DNA from: Streptomyces sp. GSL17-111
GTDB taxonomy: Bacteria; Actinomycetota; Actinomycetes; Streptomycetales; Streptomycetaceae
Length of the DNA stretch: 64,000 bases
Reading direction: 5' to 3'
NCBI RefSeq assembly: GCF_037911585.1
Contig: NZ_JBAJNS010000001.1
Coordinates: 4,883,501-4,947,500, forward strand
The stretch's first letter is position 1. Each line of letters starts with the position of its first letter. The notes under the pieces are model-generated. The model was not told the origin of the DNA. It saw only the letters and a program-made list of their open reading frames with translations, and searched no databases. The position numbers were made by a program, and so were the translations under genes. Below are positions 40,110 to 49,484 of this stretch, in pieces.

Positions 40110-42485
40110 TCAGCCGCGCTGGAGCAGGGCCCGCAGGGAGCCGGCGGTACGGGACCAGAAGGCCCGGTGGGCCTCGGTCAGCGCCGCCCACCGCTCGGAG
40201 CCGGCCCACACCACCCGGACGGAGGAACGCGGCAGCAGCGTGGCCCGCAGCCGGGTCCGCCGTGGCGCGGCGGCTCGCAGCCCGGCCCGCGCCAGCTCGA
40301 CATCGGCCGTGTGACCGCCCGCCGGGACGTCCCCGGGGGCGGGCGCGTACAGGGCCCGTTCCACGGCGTCGGCCAGGCGGTGCACGGCGGCCTCCGCCGG
40401 GCCGTCCAGCCGCCCGACCCGTACCAGACGCACCGCGCTCTGGCGCGGCGTGGCCGACTCGTCGGGCGGGATGCCGACGTCCCACCCGGCGTCCCGCAGC
40501 TCCTGCCAGGACGCGAGGGCGTCCCCGCCGGAGCGCCGCCGCCGCACGGACGCCCGCCACAGCAGCGGGGAGAGCAGCAGCGCCCCGACGACCAGTGCGA
40601 GGGCCGTCCACAGGGCGACGAACCGCACGGTGTCCCAGGGGAAACCGCCGGCGGCCCCCGCGGCATCCTGCTCCTCCTCGCAGCCGCCGAGGCCCGGCGG
40701 GCAGTCCTCCTGGTCCTCCGGCCCGGGGGACGGCTCGGTGCTCTCCTCGGGACGCGGCAGGTCCGGTTCGTCGGTGGCGCCCGGCTCGGGCAGCGAGGGC
40801 AGCGCGTACTCCGGGGTGGTGCCCCGGGCGGGGGTGGGCTCGAACCGCGTCCAGCCGACGCCTTCGAAGTACAGCTCCGGCCAGGCGTGCGCGTCCTGGA
40901 GGCCCACCAGGCGGGAGCCGTCCGGTGCCGTGACGCCCGGGGTGAAGCCGACGGCCACGCGGGCCGGGATGCCCAGCGAGCGGGCCATTGCCGCCATGGT
41001 GAACGAGAAGTGGATGCAGAAGCCCTCCTTCTGCTCCAGGAAGCGGGCGATGGCCTCGCTGCCCGTGCCCGCCGCCACCTCGGTGTCGTAGGTGAAGCCG
41101 CCGCCGCGGGCGAACCAGTCCTGGAGGGCGACGGCCCGCTCGTAGTCGTTCTCGGCCCCGGCGGTCACCGCGAGCGCGCGCTCCAGGACGACACCGGGCA
41201 GGTTGTCGGGCACCTCGGTGTACTCGCTCAGCAAACCCTCCGGCGGGCGCGGAGCGTTCGCGAGCTGTTCCGCCGTCGGCCGCAGCACCAGGCTCTGCAC
41301 CTCGTACCGCGCCTCGGCGGTCGTCTGCCCGCCGTCGCCGACGAGGGTGCGGCCCTCGGGCTCGAAGCGCCAGCGGCCGTCCACGGCCACCCGGCGTGCC
41401 GGGTACGGCATGGGCAGCCAGCTCTGCTCGTACCAGTCGGCCGCCGCGATCCGCGTCGTGACCACCTCCCGGTCCACCGCCGGTGACAGGCCGGGCGGTG
41501 CCGGAAGCGTCTGCGGGACGTCGGTGATCCGCCGCTGCGACGGACGCCAGGCCTCCCCGTCGAACTCGTCGAGCGCCACGATCCGCATGTACAGGTCGGA
41601 GACGTCCTCCGCGTCCGTCTGGTAGGTGAGGACGGTCCGGTTCTCCGGCTGGTTCAGGCTGTCCTGCAGCGCGACGAGGGGGTTGACGGCCGTGACGGTG
41701 TTCCCGCCGTCGCTCCGCCCCCCGGTGCCCCGCCCGTCGGAGTCCAGCAGACCGGTCCCGAGCGCCGGCAGCGCGAGCGGCACCAGGAGGGCCAGGCCGA
41801 GCGCGGCCACCCCGATCCGGTGGCCGGTGCGCACCGGCGAGGCCCGCCGCACCCGGACCGGGGCGCCGGGCGCCCCGGGGGGCGGGGACTCCCCGAAGAC
41901 CGTGCCCCACCGGGTGAGCCGCTCCCGTCCCTCGGCGAGGAGCAGCAGCAGGTATCCGCCCGCGGCGCACAGGAACCACAGCCAGCGCCCGTCGCCGTCC
42001 CCGGAGAGCCCGGCGGCGACCGAGTAGAGCGCGAGCAGCGGCAGCCCGGCGGGGGCGGCGGCGCGGTAGCTGACGGCGAGGACGTCCACGAGCAGCCCGA
42101 TGAGCAGGACGCCGCCGACCAGCATCAGGCGTATGCCGTCCGTGACGGGAGCCGGTATGGCGTACTGGCTCACGTCGTCGCCGCCCTGCACGAGCAGGGT
42201 GCCGAAGTGCTCGAACGCGGTCGGCCCCGGCAGGAAGCCCGCGACGGCGGACTCCCGCACGAACAGGAACGTCAGCATGAGCAGGGCCAGCACGGCCTGC
42301 GCCAGGATGACCGGCCAGCGTGGTGCCGCGACGCGCCGCAGCGCCGTTCCGAGCGCGCTCTGCACGCCGAGGACGGCGGCGGCCTGCAGGAGCCAGGAGT
42401 AGCCGTCCACCAGCGGAAGCAGCGCGGTCGCGGCGGCGAGCGTCGCGGCCCAGGCGCAGAGGGTGAGTCGTGCCCGTACGCTCAT
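40110..42485 (-). CDS. DUF3488/transglutaminase-domain membrane protein (TgpA-like)
   Basis: 791 residues from the ATG at 42485 (ATGA overlap with the DUF58 gene). Five or six N-terminal membrane segments (about 8-230), then an extracytoplasmic region with a transglutaminase-like domain: catalytic Cys in EGFCIHFSFTMAAMARSLGIPARVAVGF and His in LQDAHAWPELYFEGVGW, with the third-residue Asp expected downstream near RFEPTP. A Pro/Glu-rich linker (DEPDLPRPEESTEPSPGPED) leads to one more membrane segment (VALWTALALVVGALLLSPLLW) and a DUF4129-like cytoplasmic tail. Typical third gene of MoxR-DUF58-transglutaminase operons. Confidence 0.93.
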   Translation of the reverse strand: MSVRARLTLCAWAATLAAATALLPLVDGYSWLLQAAAVLGVQSALGTALRRVAAPRWPVILAQAVLALLMLTFLFVRESAVAGFLPGPTAFEHFGTLLVQGGDDVSQYAIPAPVTDGIRLMLVGGVLLIGLLVDVLAVSYRAAAPAGLPLLALYSVAAGLSGDGDGRWLWFLCAAGGYLLLLLAEGRERLTRWGTVFGESPPPGAPGAPVRVRRASPVRTGHRIGVAALGLALLVPLALPALGTGLLDSDGRGTGGRSDGGNTVTAVNPLVALQDSLNQPENRTVLTYQTDAEDVSDLYMRIVALDEFDGEAWRPSQRRITDVPQTLPAPPGLSPAVDREVVTTRIAAADWYEQSWLPMPYPARRVAVDGRWRFEPEGRTLVGDGGQTTAEARYEVQSLVLRPTAEQLANAPRPPEGLLSEYTEVPDNLPGVVLERALAVTAGAENDYERAVALQDWFARGGGFTYDTEVAAGTGSEAIARFLEQKEGFCIHFSFTMAAMARSLGIPARVAVGFTPGVTAPDGSRLVGLQDAHAWPELYFEGVGWTRFEPTPARGTTPEYALPSLPEPGATDEPDLPRPEESTEPSPGPEDQEDCPPGLGGCEEEQDAAGAAGGFPWDTVRFVALWTALALVVGALLLSPLLWRASVRRRRSGGDALASWQELRDAGWDVGIPPDESATPRQSAVRLVRVGRLDGPAEAAVHRLADAVERALYAPAPGDVPAGGHTADVELARAGLRAAAPRRTRLRATLLPRSSVRVVWAGSERWAALTEAHRAFWSRTAGSLRALLQRG

Positions 42486-43939
42486 CGTTCCCCTCCCGGG
42501 GTTCCGGTCGTCCCGCTGCGTCCCGGCGCCGCCGGCACACCGGCGGCCGCCGAGGTGGGCGGCGGCCCCGGGGGCGGTGGCGGCGTGCCCGGCGGCGGGG
42601 GCGGCGCGGCCGACGCGACGGGCGGGGCCGGCGGTGCCGGCGCGGCGGAGGCGCCCGCCGCGTTCGCCCGGTCCGCCAGCTGCCAGACGTTCGGCAGCGC
42701 GTCGTGCGGGGTGAACGGCAGGACGGACCAGCCCGCCTCGCGCAGCGCACGCATCTGCAGCTCCTCGGCCTGCGGCGCCCGCTGGCCCCGGGCGACGAGC
42801 GCGACCGCGCCGCCGGAGCGCTGGCGCATCCGGGCGGCGACGCCGCTCTGTGCCTGGTCGAGGTGGCCGAAGAAGGCCACCAGCAGCCCGCCGGCCCCGT
42901 CCCGCAGGGCTTCGGCGGCCGGGTCCAGGCCGGGTGTGACCGAGTGGCCGACGACGGCGAGGGTGTCCAGCACCAGACCTGCGGTGTCCGAGCCGTCGCC
43001 GCCCGCGGAGCCGCCGTCCGGCCCGGGCGTCAGCGCGCCGGTGTCCGTCAGCAGCCGCACCTGGTAGCCGCGCTCCAGCAGGTGCAGGGCGACGGAGGCG
43101 GCGCCGGTGACGGCCCACTCGAACGGCGAGTCCGGCCCGGAGCCCGCCCAGGCGCCGCGCCGGGTGTCGAGCAGCACCGTGGCCCTGGCCTGACGCGGCT
43201 GCTCCTCGCGCCGCACCATCAGCTGGCCGCGCCGGGCGGTGGAGCGCCAGTGCACGCGCCGCACGTCGTCGCCGTGCCGGTAGGCGCGCGGGATGACGTC
43301 GTCGTCACCGGTGACGGCGAGCGCGCGGCGGCGCTCGTCGCCGTACCCGGTGGCCTCGCCGACGAGCCGCACCGGCGGCAGCGGCTGTGCGGCCGGTATG
43401 ACGGTGAGCAGGTCCTGGGTGCTGAACGAACGGGTCAGCTCGACCATCCCGAAGGGGTCCGTGACGCGGAGCTGGAGCGGCCCCAGGGGATAGCGTCCGC
43501 GCAGGTCGGAGCGGATGCGGTAGGACACCTCGCGTCGCCCGCCGCCCTCCACCCGGTCCAGCACGAACCGGGGCCGGGGCCCGAGCACGTAGGGCACCTG
43601 GTCCTGGAGCATGAGCATGCCCGTGGGCACGCGGGAGACGTTGTCGACGCGCAGCTGGACCCGTGCCTCGGACCGTACGGCGACGCGGGCGGGGGTGAGG
43701 CGCCGCGCGCCGGTCACCCGGTGGCGGGAGAGGTGCAGGGCGAGGACGCACACCAGCGGCAGGACGGCCAGCAGCGCCCCCACCCGCAGCAGTTCGGGCT
43801 GGCCGAGGAGGTAGGCGCAGACCGCCGCCGCGACACCGGCGGCGAGGAACGACCGGCCCCGTGTGGTGAGCCCGCCGAACGAGGCGCGCAGCGACCCCGT
43901 CCGCCGGACAGCGCCCCGGCCCCCGGGGGCGGACGCCAT
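42482..43939 (-). CDS. DUF58 domain-containing protein
   Basis: 485 residues from the ATG at 43939 (TGATG overlap with the MoxR stop). Two close membrane segments (about 34-70), then the DUF58 domain with the family hallmark REYRHGDD-type sequence, here PRAYRHGDDVRRVHWRSTARRGQLMVRREE, inside a von Willebrand-like fold (ATVLLDTRRGAWAG...). The C-terminus ends in a Pro/Gly/Ala-rich tail with poly-Pro runs. Works with the MoxR ATPase in envelope processes; exact role unknown. Confidence 0.93.
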   Translation of the reverse strand: MASAPGGRGAVRRTGSLRASFGGLTTRGRSFLAAGVAAAVCAYLLGQPELLRVGALLAVLPLVCVLALHLSRHRVTGARRLTPARVAVRSEARVQLRVDNVSRVPTGMLMLQDQVPYVLGPRPRFVLDRVEGGGRREVSYRIRSDLRGRYPLGPLQLRVTDPFGMVELTRSFSTQDLLTVIPAAQPLPPVRLVGEATGYGDERRRALAVTGDDDVIPRAYRHGDDVRRVHWRSTARRGQLMVRREEQPRQARATVLLDTRRGAWAGSGPDSPFEWAVTGAASVALHLLERGYQVRLLTDTGALTPGPDGGSAGGDGSDTAGLVLDTLAVVGHSVTPGLDPAAEALRDGAGGLLVAFFGHLDQAQSGVAARMRQRSGGAVALVARGQRAPQAEELQMRALREAGWSVLPFTPHDALPNVWQLADRANAAGASAAPAPPAPPVASAAPPPPPGTPPPPPGPPPTSAAAGVPAAPGRSGTTGTPGGER

Positions 43940-44952
43940 CAGTACCCCCGGGCCTGCACCTGGGCCTGCGCGCCGCCCCACCCCGGCGTCGCGTCCGGCA
44001 GCGGGGTGCGCTGCACGATGTCGTAGACGACGTGCTCGGCGGTACGCCGGTTCAGCTGCGCCTGCGGGGTGGGCAGCAGCCGGTGGGCCAGTACGGGAAG
44101 GGCGAGGAACTGGACGTCGTCGGGGAGGGTGAAGTCCCGACCGGCGAGCGCCGCGGCCGCGCGGGCGGCCCGCAGCAGTTGGAGCGTGGCGCGCGGGGAG
44201 GCCCCCAGCCGCAGCTCGGGGTGGTTGCGGGTGGCCGACACCAGCTCGACGGCGTACCGCTTGACGGCGTCGGAGACGTGCACGCCGCGCACGGCCTCGA
44301 TCAGTTTGGCGACGTCGTCGGCGTGCGCCACCGGCCGCAGGTCCTCCAGCGGGGACGTTCCGCCGTGCACGTTCAGCATCTCCAGCTCGGCCGCCGTGCT
44401 CGGGTAGCCGATGGACAGCCGGGCCATGAAGCGGTCGCGCTGCGCCTCGGGCAGCGGGTAGGTCCCCTCCATCTCCACCGGGTTCTGCGTGGCGACCACC
44501 ATGAACGGCGCGGGCAGCGGATACGTGTGCCCGTCCACGGTGACCTGGCGCTCCTCCATCGACTCCAGCAGCGCCGACTGGGTCTTGGGGGAGGCGCGGT
44601 TGATCTCGTCGCCGATGACGACCTGGGCGAAGATCGCACCCGGCTTGAACTCGAACTCGCGCCGGTCCTGGTCGTACACGCTGACGCCCGTGATGTCGGA
44701 GGGCAGCAGGTCGGGCGTGAACTGGATGCGGCGCACCGAGCAGTCGACCGACCGGGCCAGCGCCTTCGCGAGCATCGTCTTGCCCACGCCCGGCACGTCC
44801 TCGATCAGGAGGTGTCCTTCGGCGAGGAGCACGGTGAGGGCGAGCCGGACGGCCTCCGGCTTGCCCTCGATCACGCTCTCCACCGAGCGGCGCACTCCGT
44901 CCGCCGTGGCGGTCAGGTCGCTGAGGTTCTCTCGCGTGTCATACGTCGTCAC
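43939..44952 (-). CDS. MoxR-family AAA+ ATPase
   Basis: 337 residues, GTG start with AGGAGG about 8 nt upstream. Walker A EDVPGVGKTMLAKALA (Lys58), Walker B VVIGDEINRASPKTQSALLESMEE, sensor FMVVATQNPVEMEGTYPLPEAQRDRFM, and C-terminal lid SPRATLQLLRAARAAAALAGRDFTLPDDV. MoxR proteins are chaperone-like ATPases that mature partner proteins, usually through VWA/DUF58 partners encoded next, as here. Confidence 0.95.
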   Translation of the reverse strand: MTTYDTRENLSDLTATADGVRRSVESVIEGKPEAVRLALTVLLAEGHLLIEDVPGVGKTMLAKALARSVDCSVRRIQFTPDLLPSDITGVSVYDQDRREFEFKPGAIFAQVVIGDEINRASPKTQSALLESMEERQVTVDGHTYPLPAPFMVVATQNPVEMEGTYPLPEAQRDRFMARLSIGYPSTAAELEMLNVHGGTSPLEDLRPVAHADDVAKLIEAVRGVHVSDAVKRYAVELVSATRNHPELRLGASPRATLQLLRAARAAAALAGRDFTLPDDVQFLALPVLAHRLLPTPQAQLNRRTAEHVVYDIVQRTPLPDATPGWGGAQAQVQARGY

Positions 44953-45022
44953 CCGGCCCTCCTAGGCCCGTTCCCGAAGGCCGGACCTCACGGGTCACGA
45001 GGCCGGCCACCCCGAATCGTCC

Positions 45023-45069
45023 CGGCTCCGACCGGTACGGACCCCTCGGGTCCGTACGGCTCGGAGCCG
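45023..45069 (-). terminator. Long imperfect hairpin after the carbonic anhydrase gene
   Basis: 22-bp stem with two mismatches: outer arms CGGCTCCGA/TCGGAGCCG, inner arms GTACGGACCC/GGGTCCGTAC, 3-nt loop. Placed between the carbonic anhydrase gene and the MoxR gene, it separates the two transcripts. Confidence 0.65.
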
Positions 45070-45105
45070 TTGACGGTTCATTCTTCACAGACCGGCGGCC
45101 GTACG

Positions 45106-45636
45106 TCACTTTCCCGGGGCGATCCCGGGGGCGATCTCGCGCAGCAGACCGGTCGTCACGTCGAAGACGAATCCCCGCACATCATCAGTGTGCTGGAGGA
45201 ACGGGGAGGTGCGGACCCGCTCGATCGACTGGCGCACGTCCTGGTCCACGTCCCGGAAGGACTCCACGGCCCACGCGGGCCGCTGGCCGACCTCGAGCTC
45301 CAGCTCGTGCCGGAAGTCCTCGGTGAGCTTCATGAGCCCGCAGTCGGTGTGGTGGATCAGGACGACCGAGCGGGTGCCGAGCGCGCGCTGGCTGATGGTC
45401 AGGGAGCGGATGACGTCGTCGGTCACCACACCGCCGGCGTTGCGGATGGTGTGGCAGTCACCGAGCCGCAGGCCGAGCGCCCGGTGCAGGTCGATCCGGG
45501 CGTCCATGCAGGCCACGACGGCGACGTTCAGCACCGGGGCGGCGTCCATGCCCGGGTCGGTGAAGGAGGTCGCGTACTCGGCGTTGGCGGCGACGAGGCG
45601 GTCGGTGACCGCGCGCGGGTTGGGTGAGGTCGACAT
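45106..45636 (-). CDS. Beta-carbonic anhydrase-like protein
   Basis: 176 residues from the ATG at 45636. Zinc-site motifs: VVACMDARIDLHRALGLRLGDCHTIRNAGGVVTDDVIRSL (Cys ligand followed by the Asp/Arg dyad) and VLIHHTDCGLMKL (His and Cys ligands, H-x2-C). The family interconverts CO2 and bicarbonate. Short relative to plant-type enzymes but normal for the actinobacterial clade. Divergent from the dcw cluster. Confidence 0.9.
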   Translation of the reverse strand: MSTSPNPRAVTDRLVAANAEYATSFTDPGMDAAPVLNVAVVACMDARIDLHRALGLRLGDCHTIRNAGGVVTDDVIRSLTISQRALGTRSVVLIHHTDCGLMKLTEDFRHELELEVGQRPAWAVESFRDVDQDVRQSIERVRTSPFLQHTDDVRGFVFDVTTGLLREIAPGIAPGK

Positions 45637-46067
45637 GGTCCGACGGTATCCGCGCCCCGCGTTCCCGGCGCGCTGTGAGACCGGACGTTCGGTGGAAAAG
45701 GGGTCGAGCCGAAGGCGCGGTGTGAGGCACTCCACAGGCTCCACAGGCGTCCACAGGGGTGCTCCCGCCCCACCCCGCGAGCCGCCCGCGCGTCGTGCCG
45801 GGGCGGGCGCACGGGCACATCGGCGCCACCACCCGCAGGACGCGCCAGACCGGTTGATTGACCGAGCCGACGACTGGACTAGAGTGACGCGAGCGGGAGC
45901 CGAGCGGGGCAGCATCTCCGATGCTCCGGCCACTCCCGACCTTCCCGGCCCTCACCGGCATCTTGAGCGCCCCGCATCCGTCGACGAAGCCGGGCGTACG
46001 ACGGCCACGACGGCCTCCGTCGCCCGCCGGGACCGGGCCGGGGCCGAGCCGGGACCTGAGAGGGCGC
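45637..46067. promoter_or_regulatory. Promoter region of the dcw cluster
   Basis: 431 bp without a supported gene. TTGACC (45858-45863), a 16-bp spacer and TAGAGT (45880-45885) form a good HrdB-like promoter, giving a 5' UTR of about 175 nt before rsmH. In it AGCATC-TCC-GATGCT (near 45913) forms a small hairpin. mraZ, which precedes rsmH in many bacteria, is not present here. Confidence 0.55.
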
Positions 46068-47036
46068 ATGACCAGCAACCACGACGAACGGCACGTTCCG
46101 GTCATGCTCCAGCGGTGCCTGGAGCTGCTGGCTCCGGCGCTCACCCGGCCGGGAGCGGTCGTCGTCGACTGCACGCTCGGTCTGGGCGGCCACAGCGAGG
46201 CCCTGCTCGACGCCTTCCCCGACGTCCGGCTCATCGCCCTCGACCGCGACCCCGACGCGCTCAAGCTGGCCGGGGAACGCCTGGCCCGGTACGGCGACCG
46301 GGCCACCCTGGTGCACGCGGTCTACGACGAACTGCCCCGCGTGCTCGCCGGGACGGGCACCCCGCGCGTCCAGGGCGTCCTCTTCGACCTCGGCGTCTCC
46401 TCCATGCAGCTCGACGAGGCCGCCCGGGGGTTCGCCTACGCGCAGGACGCCCCCCTCGACATGCGGATGGACCAGAGCCGCGGCGTGTCGGCGGCCGAGG
46501 TGCTCAACACCTACCCGCCCGGGGAGCTGGTGCGCATCCTGCGCACCTACGGCGAGGAGAAGCAGGCCCGGCGCATCGTGGAGGCCGTCGTCCGGGAACG
46601 CGACCGGGAGCCGTTCGACACCAGCGCCCGGCTGGTGGACCTGATCCGCAACGCCCTGCCGCAGGCCGCCAAGCGCACCGGCGGGAACCCCGCCAAGCGC
46701 ACCTTCCAGGCCCTGCGCATCGAGGTCAACGGCGAGCTCGCCGTGCTGGAGAGGGCCCTGCCCGCCGCCGTGGACGCCCTGGCGGTGGACGGCCGCATCG
46801 CGGTGCTGTCCTACCACTCGCTGGAGGACCGGCTGGTCAAGCAGGTCCTCGCGGCCGGCGCCGCCACCACCGCGCCGCCCGGCCTGCCCGTCGTCCCCGA
46901 GCGCTACCAGCCCCGGCTCGAACTGCTGACCCGGGGCGCGGAACTGCCCACCGAGGAAGAGGTCGCCCGCAACCGCCGCGCCGCCCCGGCCCGGCTGCGC
47001 GGCGCCCGACGAATCCGGGAGGTCGCACCGGCATGA
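46068..47036 (+). CDS. rsmH: 16S rRNA m4C1402 methyltransferase RsmH (MraW)
   Basis: 322 residues from the ATG at 46068, GAGAGGG upstream. Methylates N4 of C1402 in 16S rRNA. Blocks: ERHVPVMLQRCLELLAPAL, VVDCTLGLGGHSEALL (SAM motif), LIALDRDPDALKLAGERL, GVLFDLGVSSMQLDEAARGFAYAQDAPLDMRMDQS, NTYPPGELVRILRTYGEEKQARRI, KRTFQALRIEVNGEL, VLSYHSLEDRLVK. First gene of the dcw cluster; its stop overlaps ftsL (ATGA). Confidence 0.97.
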   Translation: MTSNHDERHVPVMLQRCLELLAPALTRPGAVVVDCTLGLGGHSEALLDAFPDVRLIALDRDPDALKLAGERLARYGDRATLVHAVYDELPRVLAGTGTPRVQGVLFDLGVSSMQLDEAARGFAYAQDAPLDMRMDQSRGVSAAEVLNTYPPGELVRILRTYGEEKQARRIVEAVVRERDREPFDTSARLVDLIRNALPQAAKRTGGNPAKRTFQALRIEVNGELAVLERALPAAVDALAVDGRIAVLSYHSLEDRLVKQVLAAGAATTAPPGLPVVPERYQPRLELLTRGAELPTEEEVARNRRAAPARLRGARRIREVAPA

Positions 47037-47413
47037 CCCGCACGACCGGACGTACCCCGCGCACCTGGCCGCCGGTGATCGGCCGGATCGTCCCGGGCGG
47101 CGGCTCCACCGCGGCCCGCACCCCGTTCGTCCTGCTGGTCGTCGTCCTGCTCGGTTCGGGCCTTTTGACGCTGCTCCTGCTCAACGCGGCCGTCAACGAG
47201 GGCTCCTTCGAGCTGGGCAAGCTGCGGCAGGAGACGCGGGAGCTGACGGACGAGGAACAGGGTCTCCAGCAGGACGTGGACTCCTTCTCCGCCCCCGGTG
47301 CGCTGGACCGGCGGGCGCGGGAGCTGGGCATGGTCCCTGGTGACGTCCCCGTCTTCCTCCGCCCGGACGGCACCGTCCTCGGCGAACCCGCCCCGGCCGC
47401 GGACGCCCGGTGA
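47033..47413 (+). CDS. ftsL: Cell division protein FtsL-like
   Basis: 126 residues, bitopic. Basic cytoplasmic N-terminus (about 25), one membrane segment (TPFVLLVVVLLGSGLLTLLLLNAAV, about 30-53), then a leucine-zipper-like coiled coil (FELGKLRQETRELTDEEQGLQQDVDSF) and ELGMVPGDVPVFLRPDG. Identified by position between rsmH and ftsI and by topology, since FtsL sequence is poorly conserved. It should act with FtsQ and DivIC in the FtsQLB complex. Confidence 0.88.
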   Translation: MTRTTGRTPRTWPPVIGRIVPGGGSTAARTPFVLLVVVLLGSGLLTLLLLNAAVNEGSFELGKLRQETRELTDEEQGLQQDVDSFSAPGALDRRARELGMVPGDVPVFLRPDGTVLGEPAPAADAR

Positions 47414-49467
47414 GCCCGCAGGAGCCGCCCCGGCGCCGGGTCCCGCGCCCCGCCCGCCCGGACCGCCCCGGCCGTTCGGCCCGTCCGGCGGCCGGTGACC
47501 GCCGGGCCGAAGCCGGACGGGCCGACGAACGTCGGGCCCGGGCAGGACGCGCCGACGAGCGCCGCGCCCCCGGACGCCCCGCACGTCGCGAGCCGCCGCC
47601 CCGCCCCCGCGCAGGGCGGCGGCCCCCGCCCCGCCCGCCCCGGGAGCTGCGGCTGGCCGCGCCGCGCACCCGGCTGCGGCTGCTGAGCGTGGCCGTCACC
47701 CTGGTGCTGCTCGTCTTCGGGCTGCGGCTGCTCCAGGTCCAGGCCGTCGACGCGAACAGCTTCGCCGCCGCGGCCGACGTCAACCGCTACGTCACCGTCC
47801 CCCTCGCGGCCGAACGGGGCACGATCACCGACCGGGGCGGCCACGAGCTGGCCACCACCGTCGACGCCTACGACATCACCGCCGACCCCTACCTCTTCGG
47901 CGAGGAGCGCACCGGCGTGCCCGACGCGCCGGCCCGGGCCGCCGCCCTGCTCGGCCCGATACTGGGCGAGGACCCGGCGGAGCTGGAGCGCAGGCTCACC
48001 GACCCGCCCGCACCGCGCTACGTGCGGCTGGCGTACCAGCAGACGCCCCAGGTGTGGCGGCAGATCCAGGACCTCAAGAAGGCCCTGGCGGACCAGCAGG
48101 AGAAGAAGGAGGGCGTCAACGTCCTGGCGGGCGTCTACGCCGAGCCCCGGGCCAAGCGCGTCTACCCGGGCCACGAGCTGGCCTCGGGCGTCCTCGGCTT
48201 CGTCAACTCCGCGGGCGAGGGCGGCGGCGGGCTGGAGGCGCAGCTCGACACGCTGCTGGCGGGCGAGGACGGCACGATCACCTACGCCCAGTCCGCCGGC
48301 CGTCGGGTGCCGACGGCCGGGGGGCAGGAGCAGCCGCCCACCCCCGGCACCGGGGTGGAACTCACCCTGGACCGCGACATCCAGTGGGCCGCGCAGGAGG
48401 CCATCACCGAGCAGGTGAAGAAGTCGGAGGCGGACGGCGGGTACGTCATCGTCCAGGACGTGCGGTCCGGCGAGATCCTCGCGATGGCGGGCGCCCCCGC
48501 CTTCGACCCCAACGACCTGTCCACCGTCTCGGCGAAGAACCTCGGCAACCCCGCCCTCCAGGACGTCTACGAGCCCGGCTCCACCGCCAAGCTCATGACG
48601 ATGGCCGCCGTGCTGGAGGAGAAGGCCGCCGCCCCCGGCACGCACGTCACGGTGCCCAACCGGCTGCCCCGCGCCGGCCGCAAGTTCGCCGACGACCACG
48701 ACCACGAGACGTACCACCTGACGCTGACCGGCGTCCTCGCCAAGTCCAGCAACATCGGCACCATCCTGGCGGCCGAGCGGCTCGGTGAGAGCCAGCAGGA
48801 GGCCAACGAGGTCCTGCACGGCTACCTGCGGGCCTTCGGCGTCGGGCGCCCCACCGGCCTCGGATTCCCCGGCGAGAGCCCCGGCATCCTGGCCGCGCCC
48901 GGCGACTGGAACGCCGCCCAGCAGCACACGATCCCCTTCGGCCAGGGGCTGTCCGTCAACGCCCTCCAGGCCGCGTCCGTCTACTCCACGATCGCGAACG
49001 GCGGCGTCCGCGTCACCCCCAGCCTGGTCCGTGGCACGGTCGGGCCGGACGGACGCTACGAGCCGGCGCCGGAGCCCGACCGGAAACGGGTGGTCAGCGA
49101 GAAGACGGCCGACACCCTGGGCCTGATGCTGGAGGAGGTCGTGACCGACGAGGAGGGCACCGGCAGGCCGGCGGCCGTGCCGGGCTACCGGGTGGCGGGC
49201 AAGACCGGCACCTCCAACCGCGTCGACCCCGAGACCGGCCGCTACAACGGCTACACCGCCTCCTTCGCCGGGTTCGCCCCGGCGGACGACCCGCGCGTCA
49301 CCGTCTACTGCGCGGTGCAGAACCCGACCGAGGGCGGCTACCACGGCAGCTCCGTGTGCGGACCGGTGTTCCGCCACGTCCTGCAGTTCTCCCTGAAGAC
49401 CCTCCAGGCCCCGCCGACCGGCGTCAAGGCACCGAACCTGCCCACCACCTTCACCCCGGGCGACTGA
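47410..49467 (+). CDS. ftsI: Septal peptidoglycan transpeptidase FtsI (PBP3)
   Basis: 685 residues, GTG start in GTGA overlap with ftsL. An unusually long Arg/Pro-rich N-terminal tail of about 90 residues, with a repeated AGRADERRA segment, precedes the membrane anchor (LRLLSVAVTLVLLVFGLRLLQ). The transpeptidase domain has S391-T-A-K394 (PGSTAKLM), S446-S-N448 and K598-T-G. It crosslinks septal peptidoglycan with FtsW. The N-terminal tail is basic and probably disordered; it is much longer than in E. coli PBP3. Confidence 0.96.
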   Translation: MSPQEPPRRRVPRPARPDRPGRSARPAAGDRRAEAGRADERRARAGRADERRAPGRPARREPPPRPRAGRRPPPRPPRELRLAAPRTRLRLLSVAVTLVLLVFGLRLLQVQAVDANSFAAAADVNRYVTVPLAAERGTITDRGGHELATTVDAYDITADPYLFGEERTGVPDAPARAAALLGPILGEDPAELERRLTDPPAPRYVRLAYQQTPQVWRQIQDLKKALADQQEKKEGVNVLAGVYAEPRAKRVYPGHELASGVLGFVNSAGEGGGGLEAQLDTLLAGEDGTITYAQSAGRRVPTAGGQEQPPTPGTGVELTLDRDIQWAAQEAITEQVKKSEADGGYVIVQDVRSGEILAMAGAPAFDPNDLSTVSAKNLGNPALQDVYEPGSTAKLMTMAAVLEEKAAAPGTHVTVPNRLPRAGRKFADDHDHETYHLTLTGVLAKSSNIGTILAAERLGESQQEANEVLHGYLRAFGVGRPTGLGFPGESPGILAAPGDWNAAQQHTIPFGQGLSVNALQAASVYSTIANGGVRVTPSLVRGTVGPDGRYEPAPEPDRKRVVSEKTADTLGLMLEEVVTDEEGTGRPAAVPGYRVAGKTGTSNRVDPETGRYNGYTASFAGFAPADDPRVTVYCAVQNPTEGGYHGSSVCGPVFRHVLQFSLKTLQAPPTGVKAPNLPTTFTPGD

Positions 49468-49484
49468 ACGGAAGATCCCCCCAC

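Noticed and set aside
40042..42750. 902-codon minus-strand frame over the transglutaminase gene
   Set aside because: Alternate phase of the real gene at 40110-42485, which has catalytic Cys and His motifs and a coupled start.
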